A stretch of DNA of 64,000 nt from Collinsella sp. TF06-26 (GCF_002232035.1 NZ_NKXR01000004.1:1-64000); one strand, 5' to 3'; positions 16,854 through 25,526 are shown, counted from the first letter of the stretch. Numbers and translations are program-made. The notes: a model not told the origin generated them from the letters alone.

Positions 16854-18248
16854 TTACTTCTTGCTCTCGGGCAAGACCAGATCCACGGCAGCGTCCTTGG
16901 CGGCATCGATGTGCTGAGCCACGACCGGCGTCTGCGGAAGGATCAGGTTAAGGACAATGGCCATGATGGCGGTGGGGGTTACGGCATTGGAGCCGATGAC
17001 GGTGGACACCCAGGCGGGCATACCCTCGCCGGCAAGGCAACCGCTGGCCATCCAGATACCCAGGCCAAAGACGACGGAGGTACCGACGATGGTGGTAGTG
17101 CGCTGCGTGAGGCCCTCGCGGGTGAACATGCGCACGCCGTTCATGGTGATGGTGCCAAAGACGCCGACGGTCGCGCCGCCGATGACGGGCTGCGGGATAG
17201 CGGAAAGGACGGCAGAAAGCTGCGGGAACAGACCGGCGATGGCAAAGACGGCCGCAATGATCACAAAGACCCACTTGTTGACGACCTTGTTGGAGCAGAT
17301 GATGCCCACGTTCTGGCCAAGGGCGCTGGTGGGAAGACCGCCCAGCAGGCCGCCGACCATAGAGGTGAGGCCCTGGGACACGATAGCGCCGGAGAGCTCG
17401 CGCTCGGTGGGCATACGGTCGATGGAGCCCAGGCAGGCGGCGGAGACGTCACCGATAACCTGGATGGCAACCATGGGGAACACGACGGCGAGGGTAATGC
17501 AGACCTCGGGATCAAACTCGAGCGCGTAGGGCATGAGCTTGGGAAGGGCAAAGACTTGAGCGGTGGCGACGCTGGAGAAGTCGATCATGCCAAAGGGGAT
17601 CGAAACGATCATGCCAACGATCATGCCAAAGAACACGGATCCCAGCTTGAGCGTGCCCTTGCCAAAGTTGGCGAGCGCAAAGACCACGGCGAAGGTGATA
17701 AGAGCGACGCACCAGGCCTGCGGAGTGCCCCACAGCGGCGTGCCCATACCGCCGGCCATATACTTGACGGCCGTGGGATACAGCGAAACGCCGATGGAGA
17801 AGATGACCGTACCGGTCACGACGGGCGGGAACAGCCACTTAATCTTGCTGTAGGCCAGACCAAAGAGGACCGCGACGGCGCCGCCGACGATCTCGCCGCC
17901 CAGCAGAGCACCAAAGCTAAAGCCCGAGGCACCCATGGCCTGCAGGGCCGGCAGGAACGCGAACGAAACGCCCATGACGATGGGCAGGCCGCCGCCGATG
18001 CGACGGAAGGGAGCGAAGGCCTGAAGGGCCGTATCGATCGCCGAAAGAATGAGCGCAACCTGAATGATGTCGGTGCTCTGCTGGCTATTAAAGCCGTAGA
18101 CGCCGGCCATGATGACAGCCGGGGTGATGATACCGGCAAACGAAGCCAGCACGTGCTGAAGGGCACACGGGATCATTTCCTTAACGGGAGGCATGCCTTC
18201 ACGAGTGAACAGGGCTTCAGTGCCGTTCTTAACCGTCTCCTGGGTCAT
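16854..18248 (-). CDS. NCS2-family purine permease (xanthine/uric acid type)
   Basis: A 464-residue membrane protein starting at MTQETVKNG; a longer frame to 18335 adds residues unlike the family. Many hydrophobic segments run throughout. NCS2 features include PPVKEMIPCALQHVLASFAG at the start, FAFLPALQAMG, and the signature GGLLGGLPTSALGQNVG near 320. Family members import xanthine, urate or uracil with protons. Downstream genes ssnA, ygfK, ferredoxin and xdhD on the same strand point to a purine substrate. A YheO-type regulator is divergent. The likely role is uptake of the compound that the hydroxylase and SsnA process. Confidence 0.88.
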   Translation of the reverse strand: MTQETVKNGTEALFTREGMPPVKEMIPCALQHVLASFAGIITPAVIMAGVYGFNSQQSTDIIQVALILSAIDTALQAFAPFRRIGGGLPIVMGVSFAFLPALQAMGASGFSFGALLGGEIVGGAVAVLFGLAYSKIKWLFPPVVTGTVIFSIGVSLYPTAVKYMAGGMGTPLWGTPQAWCVALITFAVVFALANFGKGTLKLGSVFFGMIVGMIVSIPFGMIDFSSVATAQVFALPKLMPYALEFDPEVCITLAVVFPMVAIQVIGDVSAACLGSIDRMPTERELSGAIVSQGLTSMVGGLLGGLPTSALGQNVGIICSNKVVNKWVFVIIAAVFAIAGLFPQLSAVLSAIPQPVIGGATVGVFGTITMNGVRMFTREGLTQRTTTIVGTSVVFGLGIWMASGCLAGEGMPAWVSTVIGSNAVTPTAIMAIVLNLILPQTPVVAQHIDAAKDAAVDLVLPESKK

Positions 18249-18600
18249 TTGACCACCAATCCTCGAAATAGTTGTTTTCGCATCTAACGCTCTATTGTGA
18301 CGCAGTGCGGGGTTGAGGTTGTGCCTTCGTTGCATATCGTATTAAAGATGATTCTCATTCTCAATAATAATTTTTTGTTATCAGACTATTCTTCAGCTGA
18401 GATAATGCATTTCCGCAGGTCAGGAAAGTGTCTGGTCAAAATAACATCTAACTTTTCTTTTGGTCAACCGTTTACCGCCAAAATCATACCGTTCGTCTGC
18501 ATTACGTCATGTACCTGCGGATATACGAGATGATGGGCAGCGTGTTACCATGAGAAAAAATTGTTATGAACATTTCCGATTTCACCCAAAGGAGTTGCCC
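18249..18600. other. Divergent control region, permease / YheO-type regulator
   Basis: An AT-rich stretch unlike the surrounding genes. It holds a Fur-like 7-1-7 sequence at 18349-18363 and the regulator's AAAGGAG site at 18588-18594. Both divergent transcripts presumably start here. No small gene is supported. Confidence 0.55.
18349..18363. promoter_or_regulatory. Possible Fur/DtxR-like box
   Basis: TGATTCTCATTCTCA reads TGAGAATGAGAATCA on the other strand, close to the Fur 7-1-7 pattern TGATAATNATTATCA. It is followed by an A/T-rich run. Only sequence resemblance supports this, so confidence is low. Confidence 0.3.
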
Positions 18601-19257
18601 GTGAACGAGACCGTACGTCGCTTTTTGCCGATGGTCGATTTTCTGGAGCAGATACTCGGCAAAAACAGCGAAATCGTGCTGCACGATTTCTCGGATCCCG
18701 ACCACGCCATCGTCGATATTCGCAACGGCATCGTGAGCGGCCGCAAGGTCGGCGGTCCCGCCACCGATCTGGCGCTCAAGATCATGCACGACGCCAAGTA
18801 TCGCGACCTGCCGTTTATTACGGGCTACGAGGGGCGCGGTGCCGGCGGCAAGACGTTGGAGTCAGCGACGTACTTTATCCGCGAGAATGACGAGATCGTC
18901 GGTATGCTCTGCGTCAACACCGACCTCTCGACCGTGCGCTCCATCAACACCATGGCGCAGCAACTCATGGCATGCTTCGACGCGGCGCCGACGCGCACGG
19001 AGCCCGCCCCTATCGAGGTCGAAAGCCTTTCGGAGTCCACGCAGGAGCTCATCGACCGCAGCATTGCCGAGTTGCTGAGCGCGCGCGGGCTGGATGTAGC
19101 GTCGCTTGGTCAGAGCGACCGCGTGGACGTCATTCGCCATCTCAACGGCAACGGGGTGTTCATGCTCAAGGGCGCAGTGGCCTGCGCCGCCACCGCGCTG
19201 GGCATTTCGGAGCCCAGCGTCTACCGCTACCTGCAAAAAGTCCGCAAGGAGGGCTAA
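18601..19257 (+). CDS. YheO/DauR-type transcriptional regulator (PAS-like + HTH)
   Basis: A 218-residue protein with a GTG start, chosen for AAAGGAG six nt upstream and because the family begins near VRRFLPMVDFLEQIL. The N-terminal YheO PAS-like domain (about 5-115) includes ILGKNSEIVLHDF and GGPATDLALKI. The C-terminal HTH (about 160-217) ends GISEPSVYRYLQKVRK. Such proteins (DauR, TfoX-type context) sense a small ligand and control nearby catabolic genes. Being divergent from the permease-ssnA-ygfK-xdhD cluster, it is the natural candidate for its regulator. It has its own terminator at 19315-19350. Confidence 0.82.
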   Translation: MNETVRRFLPMVDFLEQILGKNSEIVLHDFSDPDHAIVDIRNGIVSGRKVGGPATDLALKIMHDAKYRDLPFITGYEGRGAGGKTLESATYFIRENDEIVGMLCVNTDLSTVRSINTMAQQLMACFDAAPTRTEPAPIEVESLSESTQELIDRSIAELLSARGLDVASLGQSDRVDVIRHLNGNGVFMLKGAVACAATALGISEPSVYRYLQKVRKEG

Positions 19258-19314
19258 ACGTGATCCCTTGGGGACGAAGGGAAACGGATCATTTTTGTCG
19301 CATCGCTTGACAAA

Positions 19315-19350
19315 AGACCCTGCAGCTCGCACGCGCTGCAGGGTCTTTTT
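19315..19350. terminator. Bidirectional terminator
   Basis: AGACCCTGCAG and CTGCAGGGTCT form an 11-bp stem, with TTTTT on the plus side and AAAAG on the other. It serves the regulator at 18601-19257 and probably ridA, which converges on it. Confidence 0.88.
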
Positions 19351-19379
19351 GCATGTCATGTTTAGTTGTTACCAACACC

Positions 19380-19757
19380 TTAGAGAGCGGCGACAACCTC
19401 GATCTCGACCAGACCGCCAGCCGGAAGGGCGGCAACCTGGAAAGCGCTGCGCGCGGGGAACGGAGCCTCGAACTTGGAGGCGTAAATCTCGTTCACGGCG
19501 GCAAAGTCGGCGATGTCGGCCAGGTAGACCGTGGTCTTGACGACATCGGCAAACGTGGCGCCGGCAGCGGTCAGCAGAGCCTCGACGTTGGCGAGGGACT
19601 GCTTGGCCTGGGCCTCGACACCCTCGGGCAGCTTGCCGGTCGCGGGATCGATGCCCAGCTGGCCGGACAGGAACACCATGTTGCCAGTCTGGATACCGGG
19701 GGAATACGGGCCGATGGCTGCGGGTGCGTTATCGGAAGACACGACGGTCTTGCTCAT
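19380..19757 (-). CDS. ridA: RidA family enamine/imine deaminase
   Basis: A 125-residue RidA (YjgF/YER057c) protein. The start MSKTVVSSDNAP has AAGGAG upstream; the longer frame to 20150 is not family-like. Typical segments are APAAIGPYSPGI, VFLSGQLGIDPATG, QAKQSLANVEALL, KTTVYLADIADF and FPARSAFQVAALPAGGLVEIE, with the conserved Arg near 103 and Glu near 120. RidA hydrolyses reactive 2-aminoacrylate-type imines formed by PLP enzymes. It stands alone, with a terminator downstream, and its promoter faces the U32 gene. Confidence 0.95.
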   Translation of the reverse strand: MSKTVVSSDNAPAAIGPYSPGIQTGNMVFLSGQLGIDPATGKLPEGVEAQAKQSLANVEALLTAAGATFADVVKTTVYLADIADFAAVNEIYASKFEAPFPARSAFQVAALPAGGLVEIEVVAAL

Positions 19758-20043
19758 GTTTTTCTCCTTACAAGTAAAAGGGAACGGGAGCGCGGCGTTC
19801 ACACCGGGAGGCACAGTTCGGTCTGAACACCGCGCTTGATTGGGATAGTACTCAAGGTTTCCGCGCGATGCAAGATTATTATCACGTTGCGAGAATATTT
19901 TATCGCCCAACGGCGCGTACGGGCCGATGAGCGGCGTGACTGGCGACCCACCTGAAAACTTTGTCCTGCTTAGACTGCGGGCATCGTCCATCGCGACGGC
20001 ACCACTATACTTTTGAGTATCTGAGCATTTTGAAAGGCAGGAT

Positions 20044-22539
20044 ATGACCGCAACCGCCAGTCGAACCACCAACCGCAGACCCGAGCTTTTAGCCCCCGCC
20101 GGAGGCCCGGAGCCCTTTGCCGCCGCGCTCGCTGCCGGGGCAGACGCCATCTACTGCGGCATGGGCAGCTTCAACGCCCGCCGCAAGGCAACGAACTTTA
20201 CCGACGAGGCCTTTGAGCAAGCCTGCCGCGCCGCACATCTAGCCGGGTCGCGCGTCTACGTCACGGTCAACATCGTCATCAAGCAGTCCGAGATGGGCGA
20301 TGCGTTGCAACTCATCCATCGCTGCTCCACGTTGGGCGCCGACGCCTTCATCATCCAGGACTGGGGCCTGTTCTTTGAGGTCAAGCGCACGATGCCCGGC
20401 ATCGAGACGCATATCTCGACCCAGGCGAACATCCATGATGACCGCGGGACCCTTTGGTGCCGCGAGCAGGGCGCCGACCGCGTGACCCTCTCGCGCGAGC
20501 TTTCCATCGACGAGATTGCCACCATTCACGATGCCGCGCCCGATGTGGACCTCGAGGTCTTTAGCCACGGCGCCATCTGCTTTTGCTACTCGGGCCTGTG
20601 CCTGCTTTCGAGCTTTGCCATGGCGGGACGATCGGCCAACCGTGGCATGTGCGCCCAGCCCTGCCGCCTGCCCTACGAGCTGATCGACGAGAACGGTCGC
20701 GCGCTCTCCCCCGCCGGCCGCGAGCGCGCGCTATGCCCGCGTGACACCAACACCTCACAGCTTGTTCGCCGTCTGTATGACGCCGGCGCCGCGTCGCTTA
20801 AGCTCGAGGGCCGCATGAAGGCGCCCGATTACGTGTACTCCATCGTTGATGTATATCGTCATCAGATCGATGACATGCTGGCCGGGTTCGCCGTAGATAA
20901 GGACGAGGACGCCGCTCGCCAGCGCCAGCTCAAGCGCTGCTTCAACCGCGACTTTACGCACGCCTATCAGGACGGCACCTCGGGCGACGAGATGATGAGC
21001 TACGAGCGCTCCAACAACCGCGGCCAGATTGTGGGCACGGTGCTGGGCAGCCGTCTGGCCAACCGCGACGTGCGCGGTCTCAAGCCCGACGACCGCCGTC
21101 GCCGCGCCGCCATCGCCCGCATTGAGCTGTTTGAGCCCGTGGGCAAGGGCGACCTGCTGGAGCTTCGCCACGATAACGAGTTTGACCAGTTCCTGACCAC
21201 CATTGCCGCCGATGATGCCGCAGCCGGTGAAGTCATCGAATGTCGCGTACCCCGCAGCATGCCCGAGGGCTGCCGCGTCCGCGTGATTCGCAGTCAGCGT
21301 GCCATCGACGCCGCCGGCGCCGCGCTCAAGCGTGATGTGCTGCACCGCCGAGCTGTTGATGTGTCCGTCGTGGCGCGTCTGGGCGAGCCGTTTACCGTTA
21401 CGCTCACCTGCTGCGACGACCCTTCGCTTACGGCCACGGCCACGGGCTTTACCGTCGAAGCCGCCAAGACCCGTGCGGTCGAGGCGTCCGATCTGGTTGA
21501 ACACGTCGGCCGCATGGGTTCCTCTCCCTTTGAGGCTGCAAGCTTTGAGGTGGCACTCGATGAGGGCTGTGGCATGGGTTTCTCCGCCGTACATAAGGTG
21601 CGCGCCGCCGCTTGCAAGGCGCTGGAAGAGGCCATTCTGGCGCCGTACGCGGAGCGCGCGAAAACGCTCGAGCTGCCGGCGATTGTCACCAGTGATTCCC
21701 GCCCCGCGCCCGAGCACTACCGCGACGAGCCGCAGATCTGCGCCACCGTCACCTCGCTCGAGGCCGCTGAGGCAGCCCGCGCGGAGGGCGCAACGCGCAT
21801 CTACATGACCACCGACGTACTCGACGCGTCCGGGCTCTCCCCCACCGACGCATTTGAGCAGGGTATCGTGCCCGTACTCGACGAGGTCTGCCGCGCCGTT
21901 GACCACGTCCGCGTCGATCCCTGGATCAATGCCGGAGCCACCGTCGCCGTCGGCAATATCTCCGAGCTCGCCGTAGCCGCGCGTGCCGGCGCCACGGCCG
22001 AGATTCGCTCTTGCCTGCCTGTGCACAACACGCCTTGCATGGAGGCACTTGCCGAGCGCGGAGCCGGCGCGTTTTGGCTCTCGCCCGAGATCACGCTCGA
22101 CGAGATCGTCTCGCTCGGCGCCGCCGCGCCCGCGGCTCTGGGCATCACCGTCTTTGGCCGCCCGCGCGTCATGACAAGCGAGCATTGCATTCTGCAGGTT
22201 GCCAACGGCTGCATCCACGATTGTGCCAACTGCCGCCTGCGCGCCCGCAAGCTGTCGCTCAAGAATATCGACGGCAAGGTCATGCCGGTGCGCACCGACA
22301 TCCACGGCCGCTCACGCCTGTACGACGCCTACCCCATCGACCTTACGCCCCAGGTACCACAGCTGCTCGACGCCGGCGTCCGTCGTCTCATGGTGGACGG
22401 AACGCTGCTCGAGGCCGATGAGATTGGCCGTGCCGTCGCTCGCGTCCGTCGCGCTGTCGAGGCGGCTCAAGCCGGCCGCAAGCCGGCCGCCCGCCTGCGC
22501 GGCGCCACCTCGGGCTGCATGTTTGTGGGAATTAGCTAA
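20044..22539 (+). CDS. U32 family peptidase-like protein (RlhA/YhbU type)
   Basis: An 831-residue U32 protein. The N-terminal barrel starts ELLAPAGGPEPFAAALAAGADAIYCG, the family signature. The cysteine set CFCYSGLCLLSS and NRGMCAQPCR (about 178-206) matches members that bind an Fe-S cluster and act in tRNA/rRNA hydroxylation, such as E. coli RlhA. A DUF3656-like collagenase-associated region follows, and a second cysteine group near the C-terminus reads CIHDCANCRLRARK. It is longer than RlhA (about 650). AAAGGCAGG precedes the ATG. The next gene, an rRNA/tRNA pseudouridine synthase, starts 16 nt later, which supports an RNA-modification role over proteolysis. Confidence 0.8.
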   Translation: MTATASRTTNRRPELLAPAGGPEPFAAALAAGADAIYCGMGSFNARRKATNFTDEAFEQACRAAHLAGSRVYVTVNIVIKQSEMGDALQLIHRCSTLGADAFIIQDWGLFFEVKRTMPGIETHISTQANIHDDRGTLWCREQGADRVTLSRELSIDEIATIHDAAPDVDLEVFSHGAICFCYSGLCLLSSFAMAGRSANRGMCAQPCRLPYELIDENGRALSPAGRERALCPRDTNTSQLVRRLYDAGAASLKLEGRMKAPDYVYSIVDVYRHQIDDMLAGFAVDKDEDAARQRQLKRCFNRDFTHAYQDGTSGDEMMSYERSNNRGQIVGTVLGSRLANRDVRGLKPDDRRRRAAIARIELFEPVGKGDLLELRHDNEFDQFLTTIAADDAAAGEVIECRVPRSMPEGCRVRVIRSQRAIDAAGAALKRDVLHRRAVDVSVVARLGEPFTVTLTCCDDPSLTATATGFTVEAAKTRAVEASDLVEHVGRMGSSPFEAASFEVALDEGCGMGFSAVHKVRAAACKALEEAILAPYAERAKTLELPAIVTSDSRPAPEHYRDEPQICATVTSLEAAEAARAEGATRIYMTTDVLDASGLSPTDAFEQGIVPVLDEVCRAVDHVRVDPWINAGATVAVGNISELAVAARAGATAEIRSCLPVHNTPCMEALAERGAGAFWLSPEITLDEIVSLGAAAPAALGITVFGRPRVMTSEHCILQVANGCIHDCANCRLRARKLSLKNIDGKVMPVRTDIHGRSRLYDAYPIDLTPQVPQLLDAGVRRLMVDGTLLEADEIGRAVARVRRAVEAAQAGRKPAARLRGATSGCMFVGIS

Positions 22540-22554
22540 CCGAAAGGTTTACAC

Positions 22555-23214
22555 GTGAACGAAGAACCTCAAGTCCTCTATTGCGACGCCTGGCTCATGG
22601 CCATCGACAAGCCCGCCGGCATGATCGTCCACGGTGACGGCACCGGCGAGCGCACATTTACCGACTACGCCAGCGACCTTTTGCTGGCGATGGGCGACGG
22701 CTTTGCCGCGACCGACATGCAGCCGCTCAACCGCTTGGACCGCGACACCACCGGCGTGGTGCTGTTCTCGCTCGACAAGCAAACGCAGCCCGCCTTTGAC
22801 CAGATGATCATCGACCACGCGTTCGAAAAGCACTACCTGGCGCTCGCCGAGGGCAAGATCGACTGGAACGAAAAGCTCATCGACAAGCCCATCGCGCGCG
22901 ACCGCCACGATAGCCGCAAGATGCGTGTCGGCGCCAGCGGAAAGCCCTCTCAGACGCGCGTCAAGGTGCTCAAGCGCCTTAAGAGCCGCCGCGGCCTGCC
23001 CACGCGTTCGTATATCGATGTCGAGCTGCTCACCGGCCGCAAGCACCAGATCCGCGTGCATCTGGCCAGCGAGCGTCATCCCCTGGTAGGCGACGACCTG
23101 TACGGCACGCCGCGCCCCTGTGGATTGATGCTCCACGCCCACAGCGTGTCCTTTACGCATCCCGTAACCGGCGAGCACATCCACATCGAAGCCCCCTGCC
23201 CCTGGGAGCCCTAA
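22555..23214 (+). CDS. RluA-family pseudouridine synthase
   Basis: A 219-residue pseudouridine synthase with GTG start after GAAAGG. The catalytic motif RLDRDTTGVVLFS contains the essential Asp near 61. DKPAGMIVHGDG near the start and LLTGRKHQIRVHLASERHPLVGDDLYG at about 158-185 are characteristic of RluA/RluD types. No S4 domain is present. It isomerises uridines in rRNA or tRNA; the exact site cannot be told. It is probably co-transcribed with the U32 gene. A hairpin with a GGGACAGG loop follows just after the stop. Confidence 0.93.
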   Translation: MNEEPQVLYCDAWLMAIDKPAGMIVHGDGTGERTFTDYASDLLLAMGDGFAATDMQPLNRLDRDTTGVVLFSLDKQTQPAFDQMIIDHAFEKHYLALAEGKIDWNEKLIDKPIARDRHDSRKMRVGASGKPSQTRVKVLKRLKSRRGLPTRSYIDVELLTGRKHQIRVHLASERHPLVGDDLYGTPRPCGLMLHAHSVSFTHPVTGEHIHIEAPCPWEP

Positions 23215-23250
23215 AACCTGCCAAAAAGGGACAGGTTTATTTTGGCAGGT
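23213..23250. terminator. Terminator-like hairpin, GGGACAG-loop family
   Basis: AAAACCTGCCAAAA and TTTTGGCAGGTTTT give a long stem around the loop AGGGACAGGTTTA. It lies right after the pseudouridine synthase stop. Its core recurs at 60709-60741 in reverse orientation, and its loop resembles that at 25784-25845. Confidence 0.7.
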
Positions 23251-23304
23251 TTTATCTGGACAAACGTCAAAGCCACCACGATGGCTCAGCCGTGGCGCCA
23301 AAAC

Positions 23305-23521
23305 GTCTCGATCTGTAACAGTTAGAACCCATTTTCCGGTCTATCTGTTACAGATCGAGACATTCGAATCCCCCGCAAGAGAAAATCTCAATCTGTAACA
23401 ATAACTCGGCAAAATCGGTCCCAGCTGTTACAGATCGAGACAAAGGGACGGCGCGGTTCGGAAGTATCTCAGTCTGTAACATCTAGCCCACTTTTAATGG
23501 TCTAGTTGTTGCAGACTTAGA
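23305..23521. repeat. Three tandem palindromic elements, ~80 bp period
   Basis: Elements at 23305-23361, 23386-23441 and 23467-23521 each have arms like TCTCGATCTGTAACA and TGTTACAGATCGAGA around a 23-25 nt centre. TGTAACA recurs at 23314, 23394 and 23475. Copies decay from left to right. The centres are also partly complementary or similar. No gene occupies this stretch. Confidence 0.82.
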
Positions 23522-23538
23522 CAAAACCGGTAGACAAC

Positions 23539-23575
23539 AAAAGCGGCAACGCCCGTAATGGACGTTGCCACTTTT
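23539..23575. terminator. Terminator hairpin 3' of DeoR-type gene
   Basis: AAAAGCGGCAACG and CGTTGCCACTTTT pair around an 11-nt loop with A and T runs at the ends. It lies downstream of the minus-strand DeoR gene and could work in both directions. Confidence 0.8.
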
Positions 23576-23621
23576 CTACTGAGAAAACTAAATGGCATTG
23601 GCCTTAGCCTACCCCCGCTCG

Positions 23622-24368
23622 CTAGACCGTGATGACGTTGTCCATCGACTGGTACTTGGCGGGCACCTCGCCTGCGGTAATAATCGTTGCATCGCGGAAG
23701 TCTGCGAACTTGACGGGCGCCACCATGCCAAATTTACTGGCGTCCGAGATTACGAAGCGTTTGGCGGTATGACGCATCGAGATACGCTTGACCTGCGCTT
23801 CCTCGATATCCGGCGTGGTGAGACCTTGCTCGGCGGCGATGCCATTGGAACCCCAAAAGCCGCAGTTGAAGTTATAGCGGTCCAGGGTTGCCAAGGCATC
23901 GGGACCGACGAGCGCCTCGGTCTCGGGCTTGAGCTCGCCACCCAGCACAACGGCGCGCATACCGCGCAGGGCGAGATGCTGGGCATGGAGCACAGAATCG
24001 GTCACATAGGTGACGCCGTCGAGATGCGGAAGATGCTCGATGAGCTTGAGGGTCGTGGAGCCCGAATCGATATACACAAAGCTATCGGGCTCCACCAGGG
24101 CCGCGGCGCGGGCGCAGATGCGCTCCTTGTCATCGTTATGGAGATCACTGCGCTCGCTGATCGTCAGGTCGCGCGTCACGTGCGCGCGCTCCAGACTCGT
24201 CGCGCCTCCGTGCACCTTGGCGATACGGTGCGCGCGGTCGAGCGTTTGCAAGTCACGGCGAATGGTGGACGGTGTCACGCCCAGGGCCTCGGCAAGCTCC
24301 GGCACGGTAACCGAGCCGGTCTGCTGCACCATCGACACGATCGCGTTGAGCCTATCTTCCGCAAGCAT
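23622..24368 (-). CDS. DeoR-family transcriptional regulator
   Basis: A 248-residue DeoR/GlpR-type repressor. The N-terminal HTH spans about 1-55 with QQTGSVTVPELAEALGVTPSTIRRDLQTLDRAHRIAKVHGGA, the family signature. The DeoR sensor domain follows, with YIDSGSTTLKLIEHLP (phosphate-binding DSGST) and a C-terminal sheet. Such repressors release DNA on binding a phosphorylated sugar. The gene is 3 nt downstream of the oxidoreductase at 24372-25451, so both are one operon. A 24-bp perfect palindrome upstream at 25503-25526 may be its operator. Confidence 0.92.
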   Translation of the reverse strand: MLAEDRLNAIVSMVQQTGSVTVPELAEALGVTPSTIRRDLQTLDRAHRIAKVHGGATSLERAHVTRDLTISERSDLHNDDKERICARAAALVEPDSFVYIDSGSTTLKLIEHLPHLDGVTYVTDSVLHAQHLALRGMRAVVLGGELKPETEALVGPDALATLDRYNFNCGFWGSNGIAAEQGLTTPDIEEAQVKRISMRHTAKRFVISDASKFGMVAPVKFADFRDATIITAGEVPAKYQSMDNVITV

Positions 24369-24371
24369 CGC

Positions 24372-25451
24372 TTACTCCTCCTCGGGGTACACGACTCCCC
24401 AATCGGCGCGGAGCTTGGTCATCAGCTCCATAACATCAGAAGCATAGCCCAGAAGTTCGCGCTTCGAATCATCGCCAGCAACGGCCTTCTCCAGGTCGGC
24501 CATCTCGTAGCACAGCGCGTAGGCCTCGGTGCCAGCGTGGACCTCCTCACGGTGACCGTCCGCAGTCCACACGACGGTCGCATGGTCTGCACGCGGATAC
24601 TCGTTGACCTCGATATAGCACTTATCGAAGCTGATGACCGAGCGCTTGGGCTGCTTGGAGTGGAGCGTAAGGCTCACGACGCCCAGCTGTTGCTCGGCAT
24701 TACGGCAGACAATGCCACCCGCGACGTCAACGCCAGTCTCGCAGGTATTGCCCAGAGACACGACCTCGGCGGGTTGGCTGGCCATAAACAGGCGCATGAC
24801 GGAGAGCGCATACACGCCGATATCGAGCATGGCACCACCGGCAAGACTACGGTTGTAGAAACGGTTAGTCAGGTCGCCGTACTCCTTATAGCTGCCAAAG
24901 TTGAGCTGGACGAGGTTCATGTGGCCAAAGTCACCCGCATCCATACGGCGGCGCAGCTCCTGATACAGCGGCATATGGAGCACCGTGGTGGCGTCCATAA
25001 GGACCACGTTGTGCTCGTCGGCGATGGCGCGGGCCTCGTCGAGCTCGGCAGAGTTGAGGGTAATGGCCTTCTCGCAGAGCACGTGCTTGCCGGCGGCCAG
25101 CGCGGCACGCAGATAGGTGATATGCGTGTTGTGCGGCGTGGTGATATAGACAGCGTCGATGTCCGGATCGGCGTAGAGGTCTTCGACCGTGTCATAGACC
25201 TTCTCGATGCCATACTGCTCGGCAAAAGTCTGAGCCTTGGACAGCGTGCGGTTGGCGACGCCCGCGAGCTTGCGGCCGGCAAGAGCGAGGGACTGGGCCA
25301 TCTGGTTGGCGATAACGCCGCACCCGATCACGGCCCAATGGAGCTCGGGAGCCGTAAAGATGTCGTCGGGGAACGGCTTGTCCTGGACCGAAGCGAACGC
25401 TGCCTTTGCTGCTGCCGCGGAGTCGAGTGGAACCCGCTTGGAATCTGCCAT
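24372..25451 (-). CDS. Gfo/Idh/MocA family oxidoreductase
   Basis: About 359 residues. The second of two adjacent ATGs is preferred, since AGGAGG ends 3 nt before the first. A Rossmann domain has HWAVIGCGVIANQMAQSL near 40-57 and LCEKAITLNSAEL near 125, with the family Lys. The C-terminal half is GFO_IDH_MocA_C-like, with AGGAMLDIGVYALSVMRLF. Family members oxidise or reduce sugars or inositols with NAD(P). Pairing with a DeoR repressor suggests a sugar-derived substrate, not identified. Confidence 0.88.
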   Translation of the reverse strand: MADSKRVPLDSAAAAKAAFASVQDKPFPDDIFTAPELHWAVIGCGVIANQMAQSLALAGRKLAGVANRTLSKAQTFAEQYGIEKVYDTVEDLYADPDIDAVYITTPHNTHITYLRAALAAGKHVLCEKAITLNSAELDEARAIADEHNVVLMDATTVLHMPLYQELRRRMDAGDFGHMNLVQLNFGSYKEYGDLTNRFYNRSLAGGAMLDIGVYALSVMRLFMASQPAEVVSLGNTCETGVDVAGGIVCRNAEQQLGVVSLTLHSKQPKRSVISFDKCYIEVNEYPRADHATVVWTADGHREEVHAGTEAYALCYEMADLEKAVAGDDSKRELLGYASDVMELMTKLRADWGVVYPEEE

Positions 25452-25502
25452 CATGTGCCTCCTGTGTCATAGAACGTCTTGCATTTCGGACAGCTCTATA
25501 TT

Positions 25503-25526
25503 CGCACAGACGCGCGCGTCTGTGCG
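25503..25526. promoter_or_regulatory. 24-bp perfect palindrome, candidate operator
   Basis: CGCACAGACGCG followed by its exact reverse complement CGCGTCTGTGCG. It lies 52 nt upstream of the oxidoreductase start and next to a possible -10 (TATAGA). A DeoR-type dimer or tetramer could bind here; this is inferred from position only. Confidence 0.5.

Noticed and set aside
16911-18287. 458-codon plus-strand frame
   Set aside because: It is antisense to the NCS2 permease; charged low-complexity sequence without any family resemblance.
23305-23521. Inverted repeats as IS ends
   Set aside because: No transposase frame lies between them and the three copies are evenly spaced in tandem.
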